From the NCBI GenBank assembly GCA_012934845.2, contig WNNJ02002192.1, positions 22,510-86,509 on the forward strand: DNA of 64,000 bases. The letters run 5' to 3'. Positions within the stretch are counted from its first letter, which is position 1. Each line of letters starts with the position of its first letter. The translations under genes and the position numbers were made by a program. Under the pieces are notes generated by a model that had not been told where the DNA came from, made no database searches, and worked only from the letters and a program-made list of their open reading frames with translations. The DNA comes from Pomphorhynchus laevis (taxonomy: Eukaryota; Acanthocephala; Palaeacanthocephala; Echinorhynchida; Pomphorhynchidae). Of this stretch, positions 21,865 through 33,291 are shown in pieces.

Positions 21865-22396
21865 TTTGCCTCATATCTATCCGACCGTTTTTTTCGAGTC
21901 TGTTCAAATTCATCATCCTATTTTCCCATCCCTATTTTCTGCGGGGTCCCACAAGGTTCAGTCCTAGGACCTCTGCTTTTCTCTCTTCTACTCGGCGATC
22001 TCTCTCCGTTTATCAAACCTTACTTCTTTAACGTCATTCAATACGCCGATGACATCCTCATATATGCTCATGCACCGCCCATCGCATACACGATATCATC
22101 ATTTCTGCCTCGAACTGTCTTTCTTCTATCTACAAACGTCTCATGAATCTTCGTCTCGTTCTAAACCCAGACAAGTCTAAAAATAATGTGGATCCTCTCC
22201 CGTCAACCTAAGATATCTCCTCCCCTGTATCTTTTGCATCATCAATCATCCCCGTAGTCCACAATCTCACTTTTTTATGATTCCATTTCGATGATTACAT
22301 TTCCCTTAAATTCTTCGTCCGCGACAAGGCCGCTCGTCTAACTTAATTTTCCGTGACATCCACCGTATCCGCCCCCTTATCGACTTCCGTTCCTAT

Positions 22397-22645
22397 ATGT
22401 CTCTTCTTTCATCGCTACTTTTCCATAAAATCGATTACTGCCTTGGCCTTTTCGTCAATTCTCCAAAATCCATCATCCTATCCCTACAACGGATCATCAA
22501 CTCCGCCGTTCGAGTGCTCATACGTCTTCGTCGCTTTGACCACACATCCACATATCTTGATCAACTCTCCTGGCCTACCATCCACATACAACTCCGTCTT
22601 CTCGTAACTTTTCGTCTCATCGCTGTCGGCTCCCATCGTTCATAA
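22397..22645 (+). pseudogene. ORF C-terminal region of L2-like A-2
   Basis: 82 residues with SLLSSLLFHKIDYCLGLFVN and LQRIINSAVRVLIRLRRFDHT, the same region as 10043-10498 of A-1. Frame breaks lie on both sides. Confidence 0.8.
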
Positions 22646-22945
22646 ACTTCCCTTTCTTAGACGACACTTGTCTCACCTCTCTATCACTGCGTTCCCGTAA
22701 TTCCCTCTTACTATACGTTCCCAACTAATTAAAACAACTATTGTCTCCGATCCTTCCTCTTCGCCGCCCCACTTGCCAGAAATGAGCTCCCACTCGAAGT
22801 CTGCCGCGCTCCCTCCTTTATTGCATTCAAATGCCACCTCCATAACCACCTCCTCGACACATTATTTAGATTTTTTACATTCTTTGTTGTTGTGGTCATG
22901 TAAGCGTGCGTCGGCACGCATTTGCCACGTAAAAATAAATCGTTT

Positions 22946-23718
22946 TTTAAGATAACATAGTGTGTATTCATAATCGGTACTTTGTAGATTCAACAACTTT
23001 AGAAGTTCAGTTTTATAGCTTTCAAATAATCAACTCACAAAGTTTAAAGATTAAATACTGGCGATAACTGCCCGAATTGAACATACTTTTGCAGTAATGC
23101 CATCAACTTTACGGTTAATATAAGCATAGTTAATACATTTTTAATTCGTAAAAAAATTTTTCTTTTAAGTTTCTTTCAACTCAGCTAAATGAATATGTGA
23201 CAGGACTTTCAATATACACGTCATTTTTTGTCAAAATTAAGTGTCATTGTGATTTGGTTTAATTCATATATACATGATGAATTTGGTATATAAAATAACA
23301 GTTATTTGTAGAATGTTTGTGCTTTATGCAAACTGATTAAAATGTAAAATAATTCAGGTCTTGCAAACTATTTTTCAACATGCATATACATTTTAAATTG
23401 AGGATGCCAATTATTGATATTCGATTTACTTTACCAATATCATTGCTGCAAAGCAATGAGGACCCTATTCAAATTATTTAAGTAGTTTTGTCATAATTAT
23501 GGCGAAACTTATGTAATTATGCATATAGACTAAAAAACTGTATTATGGTATAATCTCCGATGTTAGGCTGCTAATTCGTTTTTATAATTTGTTATAAATT
23601 CGCTCATGTTATTTTGTGGGGTTTGGAACAATTATGTAGAGAAGTATTTTCCAACCTTTTCAATGCAGCACATCCTTAGTGTATTTAATACGTTCTCGCA
23701 CCCCTTACATTACATGTA
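22946..23718. other. AT-rich sequence, no gene seen
   Basis: I see no coherent frame or known repeat end in this stretch. Confidence 0.5.
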
Positions 23719-23769
23719 ATGAAATTAAATACATGGAAACGAAAAAGTGCAACTAACTGCATCCAACGT

Positions 23770-24520
23770 TATGTGAATTCTACATCGATGTCTCTGGTTA
23801 GCACCTCCCCCGTATCATTAAATTTTACTATTCTTCCTATTGTTGATACTCTCGTTTTTCTAGGCTTTTATTTCGACAACCGACTTACATTTAAACATTT
23901 AGTTCGGGATAAAGTATGATCTTCTATCTTGATTCTCCGTAACCTCTGTCAAATTTGTAGATTGATCGATTTCCCTTGTATGAATATCATATCATCTCAT
24001 ATTCTCAAGACTTGATTACTGTCTTAGTATATTTTCCAACTCACCTAAATCCACTTTTCATCTCCAACACTTCGTTAATGGCGCTGCCCGAATTCTCTTC
24101 TGTATTCGATGTTTTGATTATATATCCTACCATCATACTTCTCTTGATTTGTTTATTATCTATCGCTGTGTTCAACCTCGTCTTCTCATTGTTTTCTGCC
24201 TTCTTTTACTTGATAATTCTCGTACCGTTTACTGTTACGTTCCGTAATTCCATCCTTTTACATGTCTCAAACTAATCTACTTTCATTGGTTTCCGTTCCT
24301 TCCTTGTGACTGCCCCTCTCTTGTGGAACCATATGTTCATTTATATACACCAATCAACCTTCCTGCCGTGCTTCAAACGCCTAATCCGACCCATTAAACA
24401 ATTTAACTAATTTATCATTTTGACTTTTTTGTTTTGTTTTGCTTTCTGTTTTGCTATCATTTAGTGACATGTAAGTGTGCAGCTGGGCACGCATTTGTCA
24501 CGTTAAATAAATAAATTATG
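23770..24520 (+). mobile_element. L2-like LINE family A, copy A-3 (3' fragment)
   Basis: The plus strand encodes VSLNFTILPIVDTLVFLGF and YFDNRLTFKHLVRDKV, then decayed C-terminal sequence closest to A-4 (62910-63540). It ends with the family hairpin GTAAGTGTGC...GGCACGC at 24471-24492 and TTAAATAAATAAAT. Confidence 0.8.
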
Positions 24521-24530
24521 AAATTCTTAA

Positions 24531-24722
24531 ATATCCAGGAACAATCAGGTATAGTTGAACGACAACAAAAATTATGATATTTCGTAAGAAACCACTAGCA
24601 TCTTCAGAAATTAGCATAATATTAAATTTTTATGTTAATTTCTGAAGATGCTAGTAGTTACTAGCGAAATATAAAAATAATTTTCGTTGTTGTTCAACTA
24701 TACCTGATTGTTCCTGGATATT
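24531..24722. repeat. Inverted-repeat element with hammerhead-like motif
   Basis: Two arms of ~90 bp are near-perfect reverse complements: 24531-24619 and 24630-24720, from ATATCCAGGAACAATCAGG to its complement. In the right arm CTGAAGA (24642-24648) is followed by the stem GCTAGTA/TACTAGC and then GAAA (24666-24669). This is the order and shape of a hammerhead core through stem II. Stem III and the cleavage site are not convincing. Confidence 0.75.
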
Positions 24723-24814
24723 TTAAAATTTAAAATGCAGATCAGGATGAATATATTTCAAATAAATCATTATTTAACCTTAATTTTGAATTGTTCCTCG
24801 CCAATCATTCATAG

Positions 24815-25045
24815 TGAATCGTGTTGATTTCAATGATTCAGCACATGATCTGCAATATCTCTCTACCATTCCGGTTGTTGAAGTGTTATTTTAAGTTTGA
24901 TGGCTCCAATGCTGCGTTTGGAAAGACAACATTACAAAATAGGCACTATGGTTTTTGCAGATCTCTATTTGTCCAAGTGCAATTAAAACCCGTCTTCGCA
25001 TAAGCATCATTCCATAGCACTCTTAATACAAGACAGTAAACTGAA
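24815..25045 (-). mobile_element. hAT-family fragment (N-terminal, decayed)
   Basis: It is ~85% similar by eye to 41596-41860 in the same orientation: AGTGTTATTTTAAGTTTGAT, AAAGACAACATTACAAAATA and AAGCATCATT. At the other locus the minus strand reads as a BED-finger-like segment of a hAT transposase. Here even that reading is decayed. Confidence 0.55.
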
Positions 25046-25059
25046 AATACATTTCCCAT

Positions 25060-25500
25060 CTTCTGCAATTATCCCTCGTTATCTGTATCTGCAAGTATCC
25101 CTCGTTAGAAAATCTTGATGTAGACGAAAATACCTAATAAATGACTACTTTGATTGTTTTCACTCCTAAATGAAGATTTGCAATTATTGTACTTTGAGAT
25201 GATTAAAATGGAGCAAAATATATTTAATATAAATTATCTTTATTGTATACGAAAATTTTATATTTTAAATGGCTTTGGATCATTTCCGAGGGTTATAAAA
25301 AAGCGGATATGCATGATGTCCGTTAAAAATAAAATGATTGAAACTGTGTTAAGGGTTTTGCAAATAAAGTCTTTTAGTTTTTTATTGCTTAGGAGCAGTG
25401 ATCAGAAGTAATGTACTGAAAATATATACGACTATATTATTATAGAAGATTGAAGGGCCGTCAATAAAACAAGCTAATTTTAATATTTATAACCACCTCT
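25060..25500. other. No gene recognised
   Basis: An 85-codon plus frame at 25154-25411 (MFSLLNEDLQLL...) resembles nothing known and has AT-rich composition. I regard it as chance. Confidence 0.5.
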
Positions 25501-25547
25501 CTTCTAATCTCTGTTTTCAGGATACAACAGAATTTGTCACCTTAGAT

Positions 25548-27144
25548 TTGGAATGTACAGAAGACAATTGTTCGTTGAGAACACTAGTTCGTTCGCCGCG
25601 CTCTATATCACGGAACTTTTTCTTGCAAGATTTTCTCTGCGGTGCTTGTTCAGCGAAGCGCCACAATTTATACGAAAACGCTCTTCGTTCCGCAGATGAC
25701 TCAATTAACGCACTGAAAACGGAAATCAATGAACTTAGGGAAATCGTTAATAAGTTACCTAATCTGACTTCGGATGATAGGAATAGCAAAGGTGGCGAAA
25801 CATTCTCTCGAACATTTGCGAGTGTTGTTCGACAACAGGTCGCCCGAACTGTTATGGCTACTTGTGACGTATCGCGTAAGTCTCCAGCATCAGCTTTAGA
25901 TATAATGCAGGTTTGTCACGAACAGGTAAAAAGATCTGGTAACATTATAATAAGAGGGTTACCTGCCAGTGAAACAGATTACAACATTATGAGGGACATA
26001 CTGGCTGTTACTGGTCATTTAATTCCTCCTGATAAGAAAATACGTGTAAATCGCCTTCCAAGTAAACGAAAAAATATTCCATCATGGGCGGTTGTTTCGA
26101 TTGATGAAGTTTTCGGTTAGTAAGATACTTTCGCAGTCTTTCCGATTAAAGTATGATGAACGTTTTAAGAATATATTTTTGCACCCTGATAAATCCATCC
26201 CCGAACGAGAAACGTACAGAAAATTGTGTGAACACCTAAAAGAACAAATTAGAGCCGATCCATTCCATATATACATAATCCGCGAATCAAAGGTTGTGAT
26301 ACTTGAACATAGGGAACGATCTCTTGTCAAACAGAACGATGAGCTTAACCAAGTATTTACCCATAGTCAAGATCTCTCCAAAACAATCCCAGACCAAACC
26401 ATATGACTACCAATGGGTGGAGTACTCAGGTTTCAGACACATAGCAATGGGAGTACTCAGGTTTCAGACACAGACATCTTAGACCTAACAAGCTGCATAA
26501 AAGTAGTCAGTTACAACGTTAACTATCAATTGCCAGTTTCTCCTGGGTTCTCCAGCATGTCTTCATCAACAAATGATGTTCAGGATTCCCTACCAGCACA
26601 TAATTCCCGCGAGTCCTCATCAACGAACAATCTTAATAAGTGTGCAGCAACCAACAATTTGTCTGACTGCTTGGTCGTGGATTATCACTCCAACAGTGAG
26701 TTGGAACAGTCTATTCCACAGTTACGTTTAAATGTCGACTCAATCAACCAAAACCGGGCAAATATTCGCCCTTGAGCAGTTATTGTAGCGAATGTGGAGG
26801 AGTCATCATCTGTGAATTGTCAGTATCGCATGAATGACGATCTCGATAAGGTTCGTTCCATTTTGTCATTGGTTTTATCGGGTTGCGATCAGAATGAAGT
26901 TAGCTCTTTGAGGATTTTATCGCTATTTCGTCTTGGAAAGAGTGTACCGGGTAGCTTGAGACCTCGTTTGCTTAAGGTGATATTAAATACTCGTGAGTCA
27001 GCTAAATCACTCTTTAGACACGCATACTGTCTGCGTGAATCCGGCATTAGATTTTTACGGGACCTCGATCCTCAAGATAGAGAGAAACTCAAAGCTGCAA
27101 AACAAGAACTTCATAGGCGGACTGTAGAGGCGAAACAAACCTGA
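25548..27144 (+). pseudogene. ORF1 of CR1-1
   Basis: First frame (25548-26120): a cysteine-rich start (LECTEDNCSLRTLVRS through FLCGACSAKRH), then a coiled-coil-like ALRSADDSINALKTEI and an RRM-like region (NIIIRGLPASETDYN). The continuation (26092-26406) is in another frame. The last part (26794-27144) starts MNDDLDKVRSILSLVLSG and contains ILSLFRLGKSVPGSLRPRLL, and matches CR1-2 ORF1 (36168-36605). ORF1 proteins of this type bind element RNA. There is one frameshift and at least two stops. Confidence 0.75.
26416..26478 (+). repeat. Short tandem duplication within ORF1
   Basis: GAGTACTCAGGTTTCAGACA occurs twice about 28 bp apart. Confidence 0.85.
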
Positions 27145-27235
27145 CTATTCAACATTTTATGGTAATGCGGCGGCGTGTTCGGGTGCACTAGACGCCTCTT
27201 GTTCTTGCGCAGCAAGTAGACCCTGTCACCTTGCG

Positions 27236-29308
27236 TTGCGCCGCATTAAACTAGCTATCGGGCCAACAATAATGACGAGTTCACTCCATTTTCGTGATCG
27301 CCGTCATTCGGAAGATTTTCAATCTCGCAACACACCTATTTATGATCAACAAGACTACCATATACCTAACTTGCGTCTCTTATATACAAATGTACTTAGT
27401 ATATCAACTAAGTTATCCGAATTTTCCTTTGTTGTCAAGCAAAAAAATGCGGATATTGTAGCACTCACGGAAACCTGGCTTAATCCACAAATATGTGATG
27501 ATGAAATTAGTCTAGATGGATACTCTCTTGTTCGTATGAATGGGTCATCTTCAAGAGGTGGTGGAGTCATCATCTTCGCGCGAGATTCTTTGTCGGTAAG
27601 ATTAATCGATGTATGCGCTGACGAGGTGTCCCTAGATGAGTACATTTGGGTCAAATTAACAGCGACAGATAATCGTCATTTCATTGTGGGCTTATTCTAT
27701 CGATCACCTCGTTCATCCACAGTGTCTATCTGTAACTCATTGCGAAAACATTTAAGAACTAAGTCATCGGCGATAGTTCTTGGTGATTTCAATATGCCCC
27801 ACGTTGACTGGATAAACTTCGTGTCTCTGCCTGGTTGTGACCCTGAATCAGCAAATCTTCTCGACGCTATTAATGACTTAAACCTTAATCAGCTAATTCA
27901 CGAATTCACACGCGCTCGTGGCCATAGTGAGTCTCTACTTGATATATGCCTATCGGTTGATGCCTCTATCATTGACCGGATTAATTATGATCCACCAATC
28001 AGTTCTAGTGACCATCGTATGATTGATATTGTAGTTTCGCTCAGATGCCCTCGTTCAATCAAAACAGTTCCACAAGTCAATCCAATGAAGGCTAACTTTC
28101 TCAGTATGGAACGTATACTCAGTACGGTAGCATGGCCCAATCCTTTTATCATTGGTACTAACCCTGCATGGAACCATCTCAAACGTACTCTGATTGAATT
28201 ATTGACATTCTTCCCACCAATTCAACATAAGAAAACGGGCATCTATATTCCAATTTGGTTTGACTCTGAAATTAAGCATGCAATCAGATCACGGGATATC
28301 TCATTTTCTGTGTACAAAGATGGTAGACTATCCTTTGATAAATACGGTTTATTGAGAAACAAGGTAACTTATATTAAGAGACTGAAGAGGAAGAATTTCA
28401 TTTCTAACATATGTCGGGCTGCATCCTCGAACCCTAAGCAGTTATTCAATCACCTAATGCGCCGTAATACTGCGTCAGATAAATTTTACAGCATTGTGAA
28501 CAACGCGGGTGATTTAATTGTTGACCCTATCGAAGTTGCAGAGCTCTTTTCCGCTCATTTTGCAATTCAAGAAGCGAAGTTGGATTACGACTATTTGTCC
28601 CATTACACTCCCAGATTCATTCGATCATGTCTTAATGACATATTTATTAGCGAAAAGGACGTCCGTACAGAGCTATTCAAGCTTCCACGTACTCGCGTTT
28701 CCGGACTGGATGGCCTTCCATCTATACTTTTCCGCGAGCTGGCTACAGTGTTGACAAGTTCGCTATGTGCTATATTCCAGAGTTCTTTATACTCTGGAAG
28801 TTTACCGGATGACTGGAAAAGATCTATAATCTGCCCTGTGTTCAAAAAGGGTGATCGCAATCAGACTAGCAATTATCGTCCCATAAGTCTAACTTCTATT
28901 GCGTGCGAAGTAATGGAGGAGATTCTGTTTCGTACAGTAAGTTTACATCTAGAAGACAATAACATCTTCAACGATGCCCAGCACGGTTTCAGACCTCACC
29001 GTTCTACGGTAACTAACCTTGTATTCTCCCGGAATAGTTGGTCGAATGCGGTTCAAGCAGGAACGGGAGTGGACACGCTCTTCGATTTATCAAAGGCTTT
29101 TGATAGGGTCGTACACCGTATTCTTATCAATCAACTATCGCTATATGGGATTGACGGTCGCGTTAATACTTGGATTCAGTCATTCCTAACTGATCGTTAC
29201 TTTGCCGCGCGCATCAAAGGTTGTATATCTAAGTGGTCAGCAATCACCTGTAGTGTACCACAAGGCTGCGTTCTGAGTCCAATGCTTTTCAATATATTAA
29301 TGATATGA
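27236..29308 (+). pseudogene. ORF2 of CR1-1: endonuclease and reverse transcriptase
   Basis: 690 residues. Endonuclease about residues 45-270: LRLLYTNVLSISTKLSEF, IVALTETWLNPQI, GGGVIIFAR, VGLFYRSPRSS, LGDFNMPHVDW and SSSDHRMID. The RT follows from about residue 480: DDWKRSIICPVFKKGD, SNYRPISLTSIACEVMEEIL, HGFRPHRSTVTNL, TLFDLSKAFDRVVH (motif A) and CSVPQGCVLSPMLFNI. It nicks target DNA and primes cDNA synthesis. The frame is lost just before the YADD motif, which continues at 29305. Confidence 0.9.
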
Positions 29309-30120
29309 TTGATGTCATATCCAGTGAGTGCGCTCTATATGCCGATGATTTAAAGATTTGGCGTCCAATACAAAGCACGCACGATGTAATTGAGTTGCAA
29401 CGCGACGTAGACTCAATCACCAAATGGTATCGTGCAAAGGGACTGGTTTTGAATCCTAACAATTGTAGTCATATGCACATAGGTCCCATAAAAATTGTAG
29501 GGACATATGCGATAGAAGATGTAAACATCGAAAAGGTTTCATGTTTCAGTGATCTGGGCGTGATCGTAAGTGAAGATATGAAGACACGAGTCCACGTCCA
29601 ATATGTCGCATCCAAATGTCGACGTATGCTAGGTATGTTAAGACGCTCGTTTGCTCAACTCGATCCAGTTAGTTTTCCCATTGCCTACTCTGCCCTTATA
29701 AAATCGCACATGTTATAAGCGTCCCCTGCAATACACCAACAGCTCCGTGGCGAATTGGAAATATACGAACGGATATTACGACAAGCAACCCATCTTGTGT
29801 CCTCAGTGCGTGGTGTCAACTATACCCAGAGACTGGCATTGTTGAATGTACACACTGTTGAACGTTCGCTGTCTGACGCCGACCTAGTGTATGTATGGCG
29901 GTCACTGTCTATACCTGGACATGTTTCGAAGTCTATGTTTACAATTCGTCCACCGAGTCGACTTCGAGGCTACAGACTTATGATAAAGCGCAGGCTCCGC
30001 CCTAAAACAAATTGTGTTACGATAAGTGATCGCATTGCTGACCTGTGGAATAATCTTCTTTCATCGACAATCGACAGCGGTTCCGTCCAGAAGTTCAAGG
30101 CAATTATTAAATCACGATAA
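29305..30120 (+). pseudogene. ORF2 C-terminal part of CR1-1
   Basis: Frame 29305-29718 contains CALYADDLKIWRPI (motif C), KGLVLNPNNCSHMHIG and FSDLGVIVSEDMK, and ends at an in-frame stop near 29716. The homologous frame resumes at 29755-30120 with ERILRQATHLVSSVRGVNYT and IADLWNNLLSSTIDS. The element therefore has one frameshift and one stop in this half. Confidence 0.85.
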
Positions 30121-30807
30121 TTACAGTTTCACCTTTTATTTCTTTATTTTCTGTTTTTTTTTATGTTTTGAGCTATGTGATCCAGCCAATTTGAGCTTAT
30201 GCTCGTGGGCTGTTGTAACAATAATAATAGCGCAGAATCTTGTTCGCTTCTATATAATGTAGAAGGATTTAAATGTTTAACGTCAGAAGAATTTAATAGT
30301 TGGGTTCGGCTGTTTGATATTGTAATACTAACTGAAACGTTCTTCACAACATCCATTTCTCTGCCTGGTTTTTATTCCTTCGATATTCTTGCTGTAATGG
30401 CAAAACGTGGTCGCCCTAGTAGGGGTGGGCTTTTAGTTGTAATAAAACCCATAATATCATAATGGTCTTGTAGTTATTCTGATAACGCGATACTTGTAGA
30501 TTCTGCCACCCTATCAATAATCGGACGTTTTTTCAACCCTAGCCGTTCCGCATCGAACATTATTGACGAATTGTCTTCTTTTTAAGCGAGTCAGTTTGCT
30601 CTAAAACTGTTGTAATTGCAGGTGATTTTAACGCACGTTTTGAACTGCCTATCCCCAAGAAACTTTGTCTACTGTGTATATTTTTTGAGTCAATGAACAT
30701 TAAACTGCACGTACCATCAGAAAAATGGTCATACGAGGCTCCAAACGGAAAATCTTGTATTATATAGTTTTCAATGTCTCAGCACATGAAATTAGAATTA
30801 TCTTACC

Positions 30808-31483
30808 ATGGACTCTTCACATAAACCCGAGCTCCGTTTCTTAAATTCATATAAACATCCAGAACAACCGAAAACTTCTAAGCACAGCAGGGTATTACAG
30901 ATTCAAAAGCTGAATGTTTCTCATATTGAAGCGGCTTTTCAATTTCTCAAAGAACGGAAATATGATGATAGTCTTAATTGTATCTCGAAGGCGATTCTAA
31001 GCGCATGTTCACATAAGAAGGTACGAAACATAATGCCTCATCTTAAGAAAATTATGCATATCCCGACTTGGCTTTGTAGACTTCAATCTCGTCTTATATC
31101 TGAAAGCAGAAGTCGTCGTTATGAATTGCACGTATCGGATAGTTATACTCAATTGAGACGCTTGTATAACACACATGCGCGAGTATAAAGAAGCAACATT
31201 AATTGCTATGGAAGCTGATCGTTTAGATAGTGCGGAACTGTACCCATGGAAAATAAAACCAAAACGAAAAGATGACGGATCTAGAGTTCCTTTAGATCAA
31301 TGGCTCGTTCATTTTAAAAAAGTATTACATGATGATTCCATCGTCGTCCTAAATAACATTCAAAGTTCGACTAGAAATATCCCGATTACGTTGATAGACT
31401 CAGATCCAATTTACTCTTTGATTAATAGCGAGGAAGTTGAATCAGCACTTACGCATGGCAAACAAAAAAGCCGCTGGTCCTGA
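30808..31483 (+). pseudogene. Linker between endonuclease and RT of LINE-D
   Basis: Two overlapping frames (30808-31188 and 31175-31483) cover a basic linker with RSRRYELHVSDSYTQLRRLY, then KEATLIAMEADRLDSAELYP and WLVHFKKVLHDDS. This is typical of the segment before LINE reverse transcriptases, which ends SALTHGKQKSRW where the RT frame overlaps (AGPDDV). Confidence 0.65.
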
Positions 31484-32999
31484 TGACGTATGTGTAGAAC
31501 ATCTGAAATCGTCTCTCTCACTTCTTAGCAATTATTGGTTACATATGTTTAACTCGTTTCTATGTGGAGATCCGCTACCTCAGGAATGGAGAGAGGGAAT
31601 GGTGAAGGTTCTTTATAAAGGTAAGGGTAATAGATATCTCCCTGATTCCTATCGTGGTATATCACTCCTGAATCATTTATACAAACTCTTGACGCAGATC
31701 GTTTGTATACGACTAATTAGATATCGGCAACATTTACTTCCATTTGAGCAATATGGATTTCGACAAGGTAGAAGTACGAGTGATGCTCTGAGAGTTTTAC
31801 GAGCACTTGTAATAGAACAGTTCGAAGCGCATAAATCACTCTACACGATCTTTGTGGACTTTGAGAAGGCTTTTGATTCCATAGATCGAAACTTATTATT
31901 GAGAAAGGTTGAACATGGCGCTAAAGTATATGGCCGCTTTCTTCAACTTATAAGCAGCATCCTTCAACCAAGTTCACTTAGAATATTTGACGGGATTCAG
32001 TTTTCACAATCCTTTTGCGTAAACCGTGGTGTCTTGCAAGGAGATCCTCTTAGCCCCCTACTTTTTGCTTTCTTCGTTATGGACCTCCCAAACTGCCTAT
32101 GTCGAAATTCGAATAGGGCACGGTCAGTGATGTATGCAGATGATCTTGCCATAGTGTCGGATACTATATTCTCTTCTCAAAGATCCTTAGATGCGGTATA
32201 CCATTATTGTACATCTAACAAAATGAAGGTTAACATCGAAAAGACCAAAGTCGTCAAGTTTCGTAAGGGTGGTTCACTGTGCATGCATGATCAGCTTACA
32301 TTTCATAACGAGCCGCTGGAATTTTCGCGTTCGTATACTTATCTAGGAATGTACCTCACTTCGCGTTGGAGTTTTGTTGATCACTTGGAACGCAAGGCGA
32401 CAAAAATAATTACGGCAACGAGTTTGATCCATAATCTGGGGAGTCTCTCTTTCGAGGGTGCATTGAGGTATTTCAGAGTCATGTTGTTGCCTATGATTAA
32501 TTATGGTCTTTCCGTTGTATGTAATGATTTGACTTCCGGTAATTTCATGCAGCTCGACCGATGCCAGGCAAGATTCTTAAAGCGCATAGTGGGAGTTTTG
32601 CCAAATACATCATCCACGCTAGTTTCTACCTTGGCAGCTGTCCCACCTTTATTCGTATATCTGCGCAGTCTTCTTAATATGGTCGAAACTGTTAATTATA
32701 CTACAAATATAGAAATATTTAACAAGAAAGTATCGGGGATTGATCCGGAACACTTTTTAACGCCAGTTGCCTGTCAACAGCATTGGAAAAATTTACACCA
32801 TTGTAAGCGGCCATTGGTTTGGCGTTTCTCTACTCATGGGTATCACGATAAGATTTGTCGTACACGCATTCCTTTACATTCGCGATCGTCGTGCTGTTAT
32901 TGCAAATTTTGTTTGTGCGCTTGCTGGTCCTTGCTTCATATTTTCGAATGTCCATATTTGCAGCATTTGAGTTTGCAAGATATCGATCGTATGAAGTAA
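31437..32999 (+). CDS. Reverse transcriptase of LINE-D
   Basis: 520 residues, uninterrupted. The blocks are [80 protein letters not shown] (motif A), VLQGDPLSPLLFAFF (motif B), VMYADDLAIVSDT (motif C), MKVNIEKTKVVKFRKG and YLGMYLTSRWSF. Near the end a cysteine/histidine cluster (CCYCKFCLCACWSLLHIFEC) resembles the C-terminal zinc knuckle of many LINE ORF2 proteins. The frame lacks its endonuclease partner in phase, so the element is not autonomous as it stands. Confidence 0.9.
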   Translation: MNQHLRMANKKAAGPDDVCVEHLKSSLSLLSNYWLHMFNSFLCGDPLPQEWREGMVKVLYKGKGNRYLPDSYRGISLLNHLYKLLTQIVCIRLIRYRQHLLPFEQYGFRQGRSTSDALRVLRALVIEQFEAHKSLYTIFVDFEKAFDSIDRNLLLRKVEHGAKVYGRFLQLISSILQPSSLRIFDGIQFSQSFCVNRGVLQGDPLSPLLFAFFVMDLPNCLCRNSNRARSVMYADDLAIVSDTIFSSQRSLDAVYHYCTSNKMKVNIEKTKVVKFRKGGSLCMHDQLTFHNEPLEFSRSYTYLGMYLTSRWSFVDHLERKATKIITATSLIHNLGSLSFEGALRYFRVMLLPMINYGLSVVCNDLTSGNFMQLDRCQARFLKRIVGVLPNTSSTLVSTLAAVPPLFVYLRSLLNMVETVNYTTNIEIFNKKVSGIDPEHFLTPVACQQHWKNLHHCKRPLVWRFSTHGYHDKICRTRIPLHSRSSCCYCKFCLCACWSLLHIFECPYLQHLSLQDIDRMK

Positions 33000-33291
33000 A
33001 GTGCACGATCTATCTGAGGCCTTTTAAGAGGAACAGTGCAGAAGCATTAGGGGCATAGTATATGACGAAGAGAAGATGCAATATATTGGTACAACGTCTA
33101 ACATCAGCATCCGTTTAAATTGAATGTATTTGATTTATTGTAACTATATTTTCTTTCTTTTATATTTTGTCGAAGCCGAGAGGCGCGATGGCAATAAATT
33201 TTCTCTTCATTATTATATACAGAGCTTTGACCGAGAAGGCCGTTTTGCCCGCTCATCGTACATTGCAACACATTAAACAAACGTATCAATT

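Larger units (their letters stand above)
20925..22945 (+). mobile_element. L2-like LINE family A, copy A-2 (5' truncated)
   Basis: It begins in the region between endonuclease and RT (CAATGCCTACTCTCAAAGAG corresponds to A-1 near 11940). It runs through the RT to the 3' end hairpin at 22900-22920 and an A-rich tail. The RT includes SLDLSSAFDIVDHSILLYRL and an ORF break before the YADD block (ATACGCCGATGACATCCTC at about 22030). Many frameshifts mark it as old or unconstrained. Confidence 0.85.
25500..30231 (+). mobile_element. CR1 LINE, copy CR1-1 (near full length)
   Basis: A ~4.7-kb plus-strand CR1-type element. It has ORF1 (25548-27144, broken), ORF2 with AP-endonuclease and RT (27236-30120, few breaks), and a short 3' UTR ending in CCAGCCAATTTGAGCTTATG and an AATAAT microsatellite. 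The terminal microsatellite in place of poly(A) is the CR1 hallmark. Inactive, but less decayed than most LINEs here. Confidence 0.9.
30232..33205 (+). mobile_element. LINE-D (AP-endonuclease type, clade uncertain; 5' truncated)
   Basis: A ~3-kb plus-strand LINE directly abuts the 3' microsatellite of CR1-1. It begins inside the endonuclease domain (VILTETFFTTSISLPGFYSF, RGGLLVVIKP; then VVIAGDFNARFELPI at 30610-30655). The linker frames and a long RT frame follow. Its 3' end is near GCGATGGCAATAAATTTT. Stops separate the endonuclease from the RT. The clade is not certain; RT blocks look I/Jockey- or R1-like. Confidence 0.8.
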
